Shown here: positions 16,763-25,884 of the stretch, piece by piece
Layout: each line of letters opens with the position of its first letter
How positions within the stretch are numbered: position 1 is the first letter of the stretch
Assembly: GCF_002368415.1 (NCBI RefSeq)
Contig: NZ_AP018290.1
Span: forward strand, 1,801,470-1,865,469
Source: Calothrix sp. NIES-4105
GTDB lineage: Bacteria > Cyanobacteriota > Cyanobacteriia > Cyanobacteriales > Nostocaceae
Direction of reading: 5' to 3'
DNA length: 64,000 nt
The notes under the pieces: model-generated
Databases searched by the model: none
What the model saw: only the letters and a program-made list of their open reading frames with translations
What the model was told of the DNA's origin: nothing
Position numbers and translations under genes: made by a program

Positions 16763-17740
16763 ATGGACATTAAAGACGGGTTTGTGGGTACAGTCGGCAA
16801 CACCCCACTAATTAAACTTAAGAGTTTTAGTGAAGAAACAGGATGTAATATCCTAGCAAAAGCTGAATTTCTTAATCCTGGGGGTTCTGTCAAAGACCGT
16901 GCTGCGCTTTATATTATTAAAGATGCCGAAGAAAAAGGTTTGCTTAAACCAGGTGGGACTGTAGTCGAAGGAACTGCGGGTAATACTGGTATTGGATTAG
17001 CTCATATTTGTAATGCTAAAGGTTACAAGTGCTTGATTATTATTCCAGATACACAGTCACAGGAAAAAATGGATGCATTACGCGCGCTAGGTGCGGAAGT
17101 GCGTCCAGTTCCGGCGGTACCATATAAAGACCCAAATAATTATGTTCGGCTTTCGGGTCGAATAGCGTCAGAAATGGAAAACGCTATTTGGGCAAACCAG
17201 TTCGATAATTTAGCAAACCGTCGCGCGCATTATGAAACTACAGCACGAGAAATTTGGGAACAAACAGACGGTCAAGTAGATGGTTGGACATGCGCGACTG
17301 GTACAGGTGGTACGTTTGCTGGGGTTTCGATGTTTCTAAAGGAAAAAAATCCTAACATTAAATGCGTACTCACCGACCCAATGGGCAGTGCCCTATATAG
17401 TTATGTTAAAACTGGTGAACTAAACATGTCAGGAAGTTCAATTACCGAAGGTATTGGTAATAGTCGCGTCACAGCCAATATGGAGGACTTGAAAGCAGAC
17501 GATGCGATTCAAGTTCATGACGAAGACGCAATTAAGGTAGTTTACCAGCTATTACGCAAAGAAGGTTTATTAATGGGTGGTTCAACAGGTATTAATGTAG
17601 CAGGCGCCGTGATGATGGCAAAACTTTTGAAACCTGGCTCTACCATTGTGACTATACTTTGTGACAGTGGTGCGCGTTATCAGTCAAGACTTTTCAACCC
17701 TGAGTGGCTGAAATCAAAAGGTCTTTCACCAGATAATTAA
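16763..17740 (+). CDS. cysK: Cysteine synthase A (O-acetylserine sulfhydrylase)
   Basis: The 325-residue PLP enzyme makes cysteine from O-acetylserine and sulfide. The Schiff-base Lys44 lies in NPGGSVKDR, the substrate loop is GTAGNTG (70-76), and the PLP-phosphate loop is GTGGTF. The Ser/Cys that contacts the pyridine N lies in ILCDSGARYQS. The sequence is typical of the cyanobacterial CysK branch. The 57-bp gap to the following 2Fe-2S ferredoxin gene allows co-transcription. Confidence 0.92.
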   Translation: MDIKDGFVGTVGNTPLIKLKSFSEETGCNILAKAEFLNPGGSVKDRAALYIIKDAEEKGLLKPGGTVVEGTAGNTGIGLAHICNAKGYKCLIIIPDTQSQEKMDALRALGAEVRPVPAVPYKDPNNYVRLSGRIASEMENAIWANQFDNLANRRAHYETTAREIWEQTDGQVDGWTCATGTGGTFAGVSMFLKEKNPNIKCVLTDPMGSALYSYVKTGELNMSGSSITEGIGNSRVTANMEDLKADDAIQVHDEDAIKVVYQLLRKEGLLMGGSTGINVAGAVMMAKLLKPGSTIVTILCDSGARYQSRLFNPEWLKSKGLSPDN

Positions 17741-17796
17741 AGTAAAGGGAAAAGGTTACTCTTAATCTTTTCCCCAATCCCCAATCTAAAATCGTA

Positions 17797-18135
17797 ATGA
17801 GTGCTGTTTCTTCCTCAAATTCTTTACCTGTACCAGAGTCAGAATATTCTCGGTGCGTGCGAGTATGTCAAAATCGTACTTGCCGTAAAGCTGGCGCCAA
17901 ATCTGTTTTAGAAGCTTTTCAAGCACATCCTGTTTCCGGAGTCAATGTCACAGCAAGCAGTTGTTTAGGACAATGCGGTAATGGCCCGATGGTGTTAGTT
18001 GTACCTGATATGGTATGGTACTCTGGTGTACAAGCGCACGAAGTGCCCCTAGTTGTCGAGCAACATTTGCGAAAAAATCAAAGAGTTGCAAAAATGCTTT
18101 ACGCGCGCTTCCACCCAAAGGAAGAAAATAATTAA
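17797..18135 (+). CDS. Thioredoxin-like [2Fe-2S] ferredoxin
   Basis: The 112-residue protein has the ligand pattern of thioredoxin-fold 2Fe-2S ferredoxins: Cys24 and Cys29 in VCQNRTCRK, and Cys56 and Cys60 in SSCLGQCGNGP. An extra Cys20 lies next to the first pair. It probably carries one electron between soluble redox partners. It lies between cysK and a DUF5331 gene on the same strand. The partner enzyme cannot be read from sequence. Confidence 0.85.
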   Translation: MSAVSSSNSLPVPESEYSRCVRVCQNRTCRKAGAKSVLEAFQAHPVSGVNVTASSCLGQCGNGPMVLVVPDMVWYSGVQAHEVPLVVEQHLRKNQRVAKMLYARFHPKEENN

Positions 18136-18148
18136 AACTTTTAAATCA

Positions 18149-18856
18149 ATGAATATCCAGGAGTTGCGTCAATCGTTAAAGCAAAAGTGGCTGTACTACT
18201 ACCAACAAAATCGCCACTGGTTAGAAAAAATGCAAATTTGGGCAGTATTTGATGGAGAACGGCGCCCATTATCTAGTTTTGTGTTAGCGACAGTTTCGGT
18301 ATTAGAACCAAACTTAGTTGACATATTACCACTACTTGTGGATTTAAATACAAATCCAGACGACATGATAGCAGCATTGGGTCTTAATTTTAATCCTGAC
18401 AACGAACTTAAACGACTTGATAATTTAAACAAACCCGAACAAAAAACAGAGGAAACTAGTTATAAACATCCCGAAAATAAACCTGAACTAGTTACCTACA
18501 TTACACCCAATTATTCATTACAGCATCAAACAGTGTTAGGTGCCGTAGAACATACAGCGACCGATACAGTAGTTAGTACAAAAAAACACACCCAACTAGC
18601 AGTTGCGACGAGCCGAAATGAAATTAAATCATTACAATCAGTAGCACTTGTAACTCAAACATCTATACGTGATATACCAATATCAGCAGTAACAACGGCA
18701 CCACCAATTAAGAGCAATTATAAACTGGCGCCAGAAATACAAAACAAAGTTAATCAATTATCAACCGTTAACCGTCGTAAATTAGCCAATTGGATTGATG
18801 AATTTTGCCAAGGTCGCGACTGGGATAGAGACGAATCAACTTTTATCCCTTTTTAA
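18149..18856 (+). CDS. DUF5331 family protein
   Basis: The 235-residue protein starts MNIQELRQSLKQKWLYYY; the region to about residue 90 (LSSFVLATVSVLEPNLVDIL, then DDMIAALGLNFNPD) is the conserved cyanobacterial DUF5331 domain. A Thr/Gln-rich linker and a second conserved C-terminal block follow (KVNQLSTVNRRKLANWIDEF, then CQGRDWDRDESTF). I use the ATG at 18149 rather than a longer frame overlapping the ferredoxin gene, because the conserved domain starts there. Function unknown. Confidence 0.75.
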   Translation: MNIQELRQSLKQKWLYYYQQNRHWLEKMQIWAVFDGERRPLSSFVLATVSVLEPNLVDILPLLVDLNTNPDDMIAALGLNFNPDNELKRLDNLNKPEQKTEETSYKHPENKPELVTYITPNYSLQHQTVLGAVEHTATDTVVSTKKHTQLAVATSRNEIKSLQSVALVTQTSIRDIPISAVTTAPPIKSNYKLAPEIQNKVNQLSTVNRRKLANWIDEFCQGRDWDRDESTFIPF

Positions 18857-18922
18857 TTAAATTCGCAAAGCGCGTCTGGATAATAATAGGTTCATAAAGG
18901 GGAAACGTTTCCCCTAATCACT

Positions 18923-19774
18923 TTAAATGCTTTGTTGAAAAGTATCACATTGGTTAATATCACCTGATTGAATACCGCGTTTAAACCAAGTTACTCGCTG
19001 TGCAGAACTACCATGTGTAAACGAGTCAGGTACAACATAACCTTGTGAACGCTCTTGCAGACGGTCGTCTCCAATACTGCTAGCAGCGTTAATTGCTTCT
19101 TCAATATCACCTTGTTCTAAAATTTGGCGTGACCGTTGCGCGCGGTTTGCCCAAACTCCAGCAAAACAGTCTGCTTGCAATTCTAATCGTACAGAAAGTT
19201 GATTTGCCTGTGTTTTACCAACTCGACTTTGTAAACTGCGAACCTTATCGGAAATACCAAGTTGATTTTGAACGTGATGTCCGACTTCATGAGCAATTAC
19301 ATACGCTTGTGCAAAATCTCCTGGTGCCTGAAATTTGTTCTTCAAATCTCGGTAAAAACTCAAGTCAATATAAACCTTTTGGTCAGCGGGACAATAAAAT
19401 GGCCCAACAGCGGAACTTGCCAGACCACAAGCAGATTCGACTCTACCAGAGAATAAAACTAGCTTAGGTTCAACATAATTCCGTCCTTTCTCCCTAAAAA
19501 CTTGATTCCAAACATCTTCAGTATCAGCTAACACAACCGATACAAAATCAGCTGCTTGATTTTCTGCTGCGGAACGAGAAGAACGAGGAGAATTTACAGG
19601 AGGATTATCAGTTCTTGCACTCTCCCGTAAAATTACACTTGGGTCGCCACCTAACAGCGCCACAATCAACGATAATACCAAAGCCCCGATACCACCACCA
19701 ACCACAGGCCCACTTATCGAGGCGCCGCGACGGTCTTCAACATTATCACTTCGACGACCCAGTTGCCAACGCAT
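18923..19774 (-). CDS. Putative neutral zinc metallopeptidase (YpfJ family)
   Basis: The 283-residue protein has a membrane anchor near the N-terminus (GGGIGALVLSLIVALLGG) and an extracytoplasmic domain with HEVGHH at 162-167, the zinc-binding HExxH. LELQADCFAGVWA downstream probably supplies the third ligand. The family is known from sequence but its substrate is not. CGLASSAVGPFYCP may form a disulfide. It stands alone; the spacer to the next gene is about 140 bp. Confidence 0.88.
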   Translation of the reverse strand: MRWQLGRRSDNVEDRRGASISGPVVGGGIGALVLSLIVALLGGDPSVILRESARTDNPPVNSPRSSRSAAENQAADFVSVVLADTEDVWNQVFREKGRNYVEPKLVLFSGRVESACGLASSAVGPFYCPADQKVYIDLSFYRDLKNKFQAPGDFAQAYVIAHEVGHHVQNQLGISDKVRSLQSRVGKTQANQLSVRLELQADCFAGVWANRAQRSRQILEQGDIEEAINAASSIGDDRLQERSQGYVVPDSFTHGSSAQRVTWFKRGIQSGDINQCDTFQQSI

Positions 19775-19910
19775 ACCTTTCTCAACCTTATAATCAACTA
19801 CTCCCTACTACTCATGCATGTTAAATTTATCTAGCCATTAAAGTCTTCTACCCAAAGGGCAAACTAAAGTAGCAAGTAATAATACTTATTGCATAGAGGC
19901 AAACAAATAT

Positions 19911-20657
19911 TTAACCCATTGGATAACAATTTGGAATAAATACTGCTCCTGTTTCTTGGTTTTGAAATCCTCTGTTTATGCCGGCGCCGTATAATCCAAT
20001 TAAATTTGCTTCAATCCAGTTAGCAGTATCAGGATAGCCTAATTCATTGCAGCAGTGCAAAGCAGATACCCAACTTGCTAATACGTGTGAATCTTTCTGA
20101 TGAACAGCGTAAAGTCCCTGCCAAATATTTCCGGGTACTATAACTGGACTAGTAATGGTTTTTAATTTAGCTTCGGCATTGTGTGGCTGTACAATTTTGT
20201 TTTTTACGACTACAATTTCGCCAATATCTGATTCTGACTCACCTTGCCAAGTAACAGTTCCGTTTAGTTCATAACCCCAGCGAGCAATAAAATTAATTAT
20301 TATATATTGCAACCACTCAACGTATTTATAAAACTTTTCATGACCGTTCCATTCTATCCCACGTCCATTAAAAGTTGGTTGCCACTGACAGTATAATCCC
20401 GGTTGCCCTTTTGGAGGACGATTATCATCAATAATTGAGGCATCAGCTTCTGAGTGAGACTCGTTGATAAAATAACATCCTTCCTCACCTAATTCTAAAC
20501 CTACAGCGTCGCGAAGAGAATCAGGAATTGCAGTAAGCATTGCGACGTTGCGCTTAACTCGTCGGGTACGAGCAAATTCTAATAAATAAAGTACCTGAAA
20601 GTCATACAAAGGACGGTCAAGTTCAAAATAACCAGTAAATGTAGTTGTATATCCCAT
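19911..20657 (-). CDS. Conserved hypothetical protein beside VWA genes
   Basis: The 248-residue soluble protein begins MGYTTTFTGYFELDRPL. This ATG follows a short A-rich stretch; an upstream in-frame ATG at 20681 would place a repeat hairpin in the coding region. Recognisable segments are RPPKGQPGLYCQWQPTFNGR and YKYVEWLQYIIINFIARWGY, typical of a conserved but uncharacterised bacterial family that tends to sit with stress or phage-like genes. It lies downstream of two VWA genes on the same strand. No catalytic motif is seen. Confidence 0.6.
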   Translation of the reverse strand: MGYTTTFTGYFELDRPLYDFQVLYLLEFARTRRVKRNVAMLTAIPDSLRDAVGLELGEEGCYFINESHSEADASIIDDNRPPKGQPGLYCQWQPTFNGRGIEWNGHEKFYKYVEWLQYIIINFIARWGYELNGTVTWQGESESDIGEIVVVKNKIVQPHNAEAKLKTITSPVIVPGNIWQGLYAVHQKDSHVLASWVSALHCCNELGYPDTANWIEANLIGLYGAGINRGFQNQETGAVFIPNCYPMG

Positions 20658-20669
20658 AAACTTTTCTTG

Positions 20670-20700
20670 TGAAACGGGCATCCTTGCCCGTCCTTACATG
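20670..20700. repeat. CGGGCATCCTTGCCCG hairpin
   Basis: CGGGCA-TCCT-TGCCCG forms a short strong hairpin between the second VWA gene and the hypothetical gene. Similar GGGCA hairpins are common dispersed intergenic repeats in cyanobacteria. Confidence 0.5.
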
Positions 20701-20706
20701 CTAACC

Positions 20707-21312
20707 TTAATCATTAATTGCATTTAATAACACTTCAGATAAACTCATATCTTCCATGTCTTCCATTGTAATTGTGTCACAAATGTCAAATTTGGCGCCT
20801 GCACTTTGCAGTTCGTCGTCTAATACTTTCAAAAAGCGTGTTGCTTGCTGGTCAGTTCCAACTTGAATAAAAGAAAGCGCTAATTCTTCATCGCGTTCCA
20901 TGCGTCGAGATGCTTCAATAATAACTCGCATTACAGCTTTACGGTCATCGGGTTCTCCGTCGGTTACTATTAAAATTGTCTCTCCGTTTGGTTTTGTTTG
21001 ACCTACATTTTTACGTTCAAAATAGTTATCTGTAGCGTGTTTTAATACACCAGCTAAGTCAGTGGTTCCGGAAGGGTCATTTTCCACAAAAATTTGTGAA
21101 ACTTTGCTCGATGTCACGTTTTCGTATCGTTTAAATTTACCTGAAAATACGTAAACAGTAATGCCATCTGGGTCAAATTGTTCACATTTACTTGCAAGTG
21201 CAAAAGTAGATTCTTGTGCTGTGAACCACCGGTTTTTGCCTCCTTTTTGGTCAGGAGTTGCCATGCTACCACTTTTATCGATAATTAATGTATAATCACG
21301 ATTTTCTAACAT
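20707..21312 (-). CDS. VWA domain protein (copy 1)
   Basis: The 201-residue protein is a von Willebrand factor A domain and little else. The metal site (MIDAS) is DKSGS at 12-16; further MIDAS elements are GTTDLAG and VTDGEPDD. It has no signal peptide, so a cytoplasmic role in protein assembly, as with TerY/TerF-like VWA proteins, is likely. It is about 70-80% identical by eye to the protein encoded just upstream, so the pair arose by tandem duplication. Confidence 0.85.
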   Translation of the reverse strand: MLENRDYTLIIDKSGSMATPDQKGGKNRWFTAQESTFALASKCEQFDPDGITVYVFSGKFKRYENVTSSKVSQIFVENDPSGTTDLAGVLKHATDNYFERKNVGQTKPNGETILIVTDGEPDDRKAVMRVIIEASRRMERDEELALSFIQVGTDQQATRFLKVLDDELQSAGAKFDICDTITMEDMEDMSLSEVLLNAIND

Positions 21313-21352
21313 CGTTATATTCTCCTCTATTAATCATTATTAAGTTTTGCTA

Positions 21353-21967
21353 TTAATCTGTTACTGCGTTCATTAAAATCTCTGTAAGACTCATGTCTTC
21401 CATATCATCAAGCGTTACAGTATCACAAATATCGAACTTGGCGCCGACTCCAGTCAACTGGTCGTCTAACGCTTTCAGAAATTTTGTAGCTGAGGGGTCT
21501 GAACCAACTTGAATTAAAGTAATTGCTAACTCTTCATCTCGCTCCATTTGTCGAGATGCATTAATAATTACCTCGAACACGGCTTTTCTATCATCTGGCT
21601 CACCATCTGTGACTACTACTATAGTCTCACCATTTGGTTTCGTTTGACCCGAAGCTTTACGCTGGAAGTAATTATCTGTAGCATTTTGTAACACTCCAGC
21701 CAAATTCGTAGTTCCCGCTGGGTCATTCTCCATGAAAATTTGCGCTACTTTCTGTGAAGTTACATCATCGTAACGTTTAAACTTCCCAGAAAATACATAT
21801 ACAGTAATTCCATCTGGGTCAAATTGCTCACATTTACGCGCGAGTGCAAGCGTTGACTCCTGCGCGATATCCCAGCGACTTTTACCCCCAACTTGGTCTG
21901 GGGTGGACATACTGCCGCTTTTGTCGATAATTAGTGTGTAGTCACGGTTACTTGTCATATCAGTCAT
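21353..21967 (-). CDS. VWA domain protein (copy 2)
   Basis: The 204-residue VWA domain protein has DKSGS at 15-19, GTTNLAG and VTDGEPDD as MIDAS elements. It is the tandem paralogue of 20707-21312, from which it is separated by 40 bp. The start could also be ATG at 21958 (MTSNRDYT), which matches the shorter N-terminus of copy 1. ExbD/ExbB genes lie upstream on the same strand, with a 68-bp gap. Confidence 0.85.
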   Translation of the reverse strand: MTDMTSNRDYTLIIDKSGSMSTPDQVGGKSRWDIAQESTLALARKCEQFDPDGITVYVFSGKFKRYDDVTSQKVAQIFMENDPAGTTNLAGVLQNATDNYFQRKASGQTKPNGETIVVVTDGEPDDRKAVFEVIINASRQMERDEELAITLIQVGSDPSATKFLKALDDQLTGVGAKFDICDTVTLDDMEDMSLTEILMNAVTD

Positions 21968-22035
21968 TTTGTTTTTATTGGATAGCGCTTATTTTACCCT
22001 GCTGTTCCAGTTTAGCCGTTCGATAAGAGTTATGG

Positions 22036-22482
22036 TTATCGTGTTGGTACGGCGATACGTAAACCTGGGACCTGACGCAAACTGTCCATAACTGCTACAA
22101 ATTGACCATAGTTACTGTTTTTATCCGCGCTGACTGCGACTAACTTACCTTGACTATTTCCAACTATACCCTGAATCTCTTGGGTTAAATCTTTTATGTC
22201 TACTTGTTTATTATCAACATTAGTCTGTCCTGGTGCGTTAACAGTAATCTGTCCTTGTGCATCAATAGTAATAGAAATATCTGCCTCATCAGTATTTTGC
22301 TGTTGTGATGTTCCGGCGCCTGGTAAACTAACAGGTAATCCGCCAGTGCTTGTCAATGATAAGCTGGAGAATATAAAAAACGTCAAAATTGCAAACACCA
22401 CGTCAATCATGGCCACAATATTAATTTGTGGTGGAACATCTGGTTCATCGGGAAGACGCATAAGATTTTTCTCCTCTTTCAT
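22036..22482 (-). CDS. ExbD/TolR family biopolymer transport protein
   Basis: The 148-residue protein has a short cytoplasmic N-terminus (PDEPDVPPQINIVAMIDVVF) containing the conserved membrane Asp of ExbD, one membrane segment (VFAILTFFIFSSLSL), and a periplasmic domain with DISITIDAQGQITVN. It couples proton flow, together with ExbB, to an outer-membrane energising protein. Its start overlaps the end of the exbB-like gene by 38 bp. Confidence 0.88.
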   Translation of the reverse strand: MKEEKNLMRLPDEPDVPPQINIVAMIDVVFAILTFFIFSSLSLTSTGGLPVSLPGAGTSQQQNTDEADISITIDAQGQITVNAPGQTNVDNKQVDIKDLTQEIQGIVGNSQGKLVAVSADKNSNYGQFVAVMDSLRQVPGLRIAVPTR

Positions 22483-23098
22483 AACGGCGCCGATAAAGCA
22501 ATTCTAATTGTCCACCATGTTCTTGAATAAAAGCCATCTGACGTTGATGTAATCCTCGAAACATATTTGCAAATAGCAAAGTAAAAATTGCTACAACTAG
22601 TCCGGAAGCAGTAGAAACAAGCGCTTCACTTATCCCACCTGTAACACCAAGCGTTCTGGCGCCACCAACACCATCAGTACTTAAAGAAGCGAACGAAGCA
22701 ATTAATCCTAACACCGTTCCTAAAAGACCAAGTAAAGGCGCCAATGAAATAATCGTATCAAAAATAGTTTGAAAGCGTTTTAAAAGTGGAATTTCAGCCT
22801 GAGCGGAACTTTCAAGCGCAAGTCGAAACTCTTCAGGAGTTCCATCTTCAAGTTCGAGTGCAGCAAGAAATATACGGGCAACTGGTAAATCAGTGTTTTG
22901 CTTGAGCTTATCGAGCGTACTAACTACATTATTATGTTTATAGAGACTTAAAACTTCCTTAACAACCCGCTCTTGGCGCCCATTAATTTGCATCCAAAAT
23001 AACACACGCTCGATAATCAGCGATACAGCCAACACCGAAAACCCAAGCAGGGGGTACATAACAACCCCACCCGCAGTAAATATATTACCAATTCCCAT
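22445..23098 (-). CDS. MotA/TolQ/ExbB proton channel family protein
   Basis: The 217-residue protein has three hydrophobic segments: near the N-terminus (YPLLGFSVLAVSLIIERVLF), then TIISLAPLLGLLGTVLGLIASF, then ALVSTASGLVVAIFTLLFANM. The second and third carry the Gly/Thr pattern of the TolQ/ExbB pore. With ExbD it forms a proton-driven inner-membrane motor. No TonB or TolA gene is nearby, so the partner is unknown. Confidence 0.88.
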   Translation of the reverse strand: MGIGNIFTAGGVVMYPLLGFSVLAVSLIIERVLFWMQINGRQERVVKEVLSLYKHNNVVSTLDKLKQNTDLPVARIFLAALELEDGTPEEFRLALESSAQAEIPLLKRFQTIFDTIISLAPLLGLLGTVLGLIASFASLSTDGVGGARTLGVTGGISEALVSTASGLVVAIFTLLFANMFRGLHQRQMAFIQEHGGQLELLYRRRYERGEKSYASSR

Positions 23099-23196
23099 AT
23101 TCCGCTTCTGAGTTGATGAACAACACCAACCTAGGGTAACAGATTTTTTATTCAGATTCCCGACAACTTCTGCGAAGTCCCCAATCTTATATTAAA

Positions 23197-23718
23197 TCAC
23201 ATACGTCTATATATTGACTCCAACCACGCTGGACAATGTTGAACGACCCAAGCGTATTTTGTATGCGGACTATAAATAACGCGGTACCAGTCTTTAAGAG
23301 CAAGTTGGTCGTAAGTTTCACGAATATCTCGAATTAAAATCAGTGAACCCACTTTTTCAAACTCTCCATAATAACGCAAACCAGAGCGAAATATTCGACG
23401 TTTACTTTTTAAACGCACAGCTTCTACATGTAGAATACCTTCGCGCGCGTCAGTAAGATGATTACGAATATGGCGCCAACAAACAACGAACGAGAATATT
23501 GTGTATACAAGCAGCAAAAAAATCACAGTTCTAGCAAACATCTGCATCTCAAAACTTACATTCGGTTTTACTAGAATTTGTGCTGGAATAAATCCAAACA
23601 GAAAACCAAATCCAATTAAACTAACAATTAATACAATTACTGCTGCAAACGCTTTTCTTCTTAACCACACACGTTGTTGTGGGGTCATAGGTAAAGTTAC
23701 AATATTTTTATTAATCAT
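23197..23718 (-). CDS. Hypothetical membrane protein with two TM segments
   Basis: The 173-residue protein has segments at about 27-50 (AFAAVIVLIVSLIGFGFLFG) and 62-85 (FARTVIFLLLVYTIFSFVVC) close together, then a soluble C-terminal domain ending in VVQHCPAWLESIYRRM. No motif is recognised. It is upstream of exbB on the same strand, about 100 bp away. Function not assigned. Confidence 0.6.
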   Translation of the reverse strand: MINKNIVTLPMTPQQRVWLRRKAFAAVIVLIVSLIGFGFLFGFIPAQILVKPNVSFEMQMFARTVIFLLLVYTIFSFVVCWRHIRNHLTDAREGILHVEAVRLKSKRRIFRSGLRYYGEFEKVGSLILIRDIRETYDQLALKDWYRVIYSPHTKYAWVVQHCPAWLESIYRRM

Positions 23719-24091
23719 TGTCTAAGATTTAATCAATATTAGTTATAGTCATATCTTTTGTTCTTAGTAGATGCTTATACCTGTGCCCTTAATTGAGCTG
23801 GACAAGATTGCTAAGGCGCCTGAGAAACGTTCCTAGCACTGGGAATATATTCAATTTTTTTAACTTTTATTAAGTTAACAGTAAAAATCTTTTTTGAACA
23901 TGATACCAATTATACAAAATATAGTTTTTATCAATGATTTATATAATAAGACCATTAGCTGGTAGGCAGGATAAAACTTTGGCACCAAAAATATGAAGAA
24001 AAATGACTAATTCTGCTAAATTTGAAGGAGTTGACTTTTCCCAACTTGAAGTTTAATTATAATTTTTTGTAATCATCAGATACCATAACTT
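23719..24091. other. Spacer between divergent genes, no gene seen
   Basis: About 370 bp of AT-rich DNA with one GGCGCC site near 23816. It should contain promoters for the two flanking divergent genes. I see no hairpin array, riboswitch or RNA gene. Confidence 0.5.
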
Positions 24092-24277
24092 ATGAGTGAT
24101 ACATTAGATACACAAAAATGGTATATAGTCAAGCGTCCAACTGAAAACTGCGAAATCGTTAATGATAATCTTGAGAATAGCGAAGTTATTGAGAAATGGG
24201 GTCCATTTGATTCTCAAGGAGACGCTATAGCTCGTCGCATTGGATTAATTCGCGCAGGGAAATGCCAACCACAATAA
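24092..24277 (+). CDS. Small conserved cyanobacterial protein
   Basis: The 61-residue protein contains WYIVKRPTENCEIVND and EKWGPFDSQGDAIARRIGLI, then RAGKCQPQ. This pattern is widespread in cyanobacteria, sometimes mislabelled as transposase-related; I see no transposase motif. The aromatic start and GPF turn suggest a small compact domain. It is monocistronic, with no nearby partner. Function unknown. Confidence 0.65.
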   Translation: MSDTLDTQKWYIVKRPTENCEIVNDNLENSEVIEKWGPFDSQGDAIARRIGLIRAGKCQPQ

Positions 24278-24324
24278 GAAAATATTATATAAGGGCAGGC
24301 ATTCCGGCCAACCCTACAAGTATT

Positions 24325-25611
24325 TTACTTTCCAGCTGTGTTGGTTGTACCATTTGCAGCAATTTTCTGACGTAATACTTCTACTGCTCTTGCAAACTGT
24401 GGGTCTTGAAGAGTACCAAGTTTATCACGTTCGCGTAACCACAGGTTTTGCTCTTGTTGCTGTGATAACTCGACTTTGACATCAGGGTCGATACCATGCT
24501 TGTTTATATCCCTATTGTTAGGAGTAAAGTATTTCGCGATAGTCACCGCAACACCTGAACCGTCATCGAGCGGACGCACTGACTGTACTAACCCTTTACC
24601 GAAGGTTTGTGTACCTACTAATGTTGCACGTCTATTATCTTGTAAGGCGCCGGAAAGGATTTCACTTGCGCTTGCAGAACCCTTATTAACTAAAACTACT
24701 AAAGGTTTGTTAGTCAATGCTCTACCGTTAGCAACTTCGCGCTCCTGTTCACCTTGACGGTCTTTCGTCGATACAATAGTACCATTATTTAACCACATGC
24801 GCGCGATTTCAACGCTAGAGAAAAGTAAACCACCTGGGTTGCCACGTAAGTCAAGAATATAGCCAGGAACTTGCTTTTGCTCTAAAGTCTTAATAGCAGC
24901 TTGCATTTCTTTACCAGCATTAGCGCTAAACTGATTTAAGCGTATATAGCCGATATTACCAGCAGGTGTTTTTTGTTGTGAGAATTTGACTGGGTGAATT
25001 TCGATTTTCGCGCGGGTGATATTAAATTGTTTTTGCTGACCGTTTCGCAAAATAGTTAAGTTAACTTTTGTACCAGCTTCACCTCGAATTAAAGATACCG
25101 CTTGGTTGGTATCCATACCTTCTGTGCTTTTACCGTTGATTTTAGTAATAATATCTTTCGCTAAAACACCAGCTTTAAACGCTGGTGTATCTTCAACGGG
25201 TGCTATAACAGTTAATTTTTTGGTTTTTTCATCAAGACCAATGGTAATACCAATACCAGTAAGTTCCCCAGAGGTATCTACCTGCAAATTCTTAAATTCT
25301 TCGGGATCCATAAACCGGGTATATGGGTCATCCAGTTTTTTGAGCATTTCCCGAATAGACTTATAAGCTTCCTGCTTACTACTGTAAGACTTGTTTAAAT
25401 ACTGTTTACGAGTAGCCTGCCAGTCAACTTGATTAAAAGTGCCGTCCACATACTGACGATTAATAATTTGCCATACTTCGTCCACTAACTCTTTTGGACT
25501 TTCTTTAAACAGTGCTTGGCCTCGTGAATGAATACCTAGGCCAGTAAATGCGATTGTAGTCAGCGTTACTGCCGTAGCACCCAAAACAAGTCCACTTTTA
25601 GTAATTACCAT
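24325..25611 (-). CDS. Carboxyl-terminal processing protease (S41, CtpA-type)
   Basis: The 428-residue protein has an N-terminal signal or anchor (GLVLGATAVTLTTIAFTGLG), a PDZ domain (GIGITIGLDEKT through GVLAKDIITKINGKS) and an S41 peptidase domain. The catalytic Ser is in GSASASEIL and the catalytic Lys is in TFGKGLVQS. It acts in the periplasm or thylakoid lumen. One member of this family matures the photosystem II D1 protein, but cyanobacteria carry several and I cannot say this is that one. Confidence 0.88.
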   Translation of the reverse strand: MVITKSGLVLGATAVTLTTIAFTGLGIHSRGQALFKESPKELVDEVWQIINRQYVDGTFNQVDWQATRKQYLNKSYSSKQEAYKSIREMLKKLDDPYTRFMDPEEFKNLQVDTSGELTGIGITIGLDEKTKKLTVIAPVEDTPAFKAGVLAKDIITKINGKSTEGMDTNQAVSLIRGEAGTKVNLTILRNGQQKQFNITRAKIEIHPVKFSQQKTPAGNIGYIRLNQFSANAGKEMQAAIKTLEQKQVPGYILDLRGNPGGLLFSSVEIARMWLNNGTIVSTKDRQGEQEREVANGRALTNKPLVVLVNKGSASASEILSGALQDNRRATLVGTQTFGKGLVQSVRPLDDGSGVAVTIAKYFTPNNRDINKHGIDPDVKVELSQQQEQNLWLRERDKLGTLQDPQFARAVEVLRQKIAANGTTNTAGK

Positions 25612-25770
25612 AATAACAGTTGCGCGGAATGGGAGATTTTATAAGTCGGTATGCTCAATCTAACACACGCTACTGCTGTGCAGCTACGCGCATATCTTAT
25701 TATTTCTCCCAATTGTCGCCTAAATCCGGCTATTTGTGTGGCAGATAATACAAACTTTATAAACTAGTTA

Positions 25771-25876
25771 TGAGTGCTGAGTGCTGAGTGCTGAGTAAAG
25801 TAAGGAGTGCTGAGTAATACTTCTAACTGATAACTTCTAACTTTCAGCCCTACTCAGCACTCAGCACTCAGCACTT
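25771..25876. repeat. STRR heptamer array
   Basis: GTGCTGA units at the left and TCAGCAC units at the right surround about 40 bp of unique sequence, giving a potential hairpin. It sits between ispG and the ctp gene. Confidence 0.85.
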
Positions 25877-25884
25877 TCCACTCT

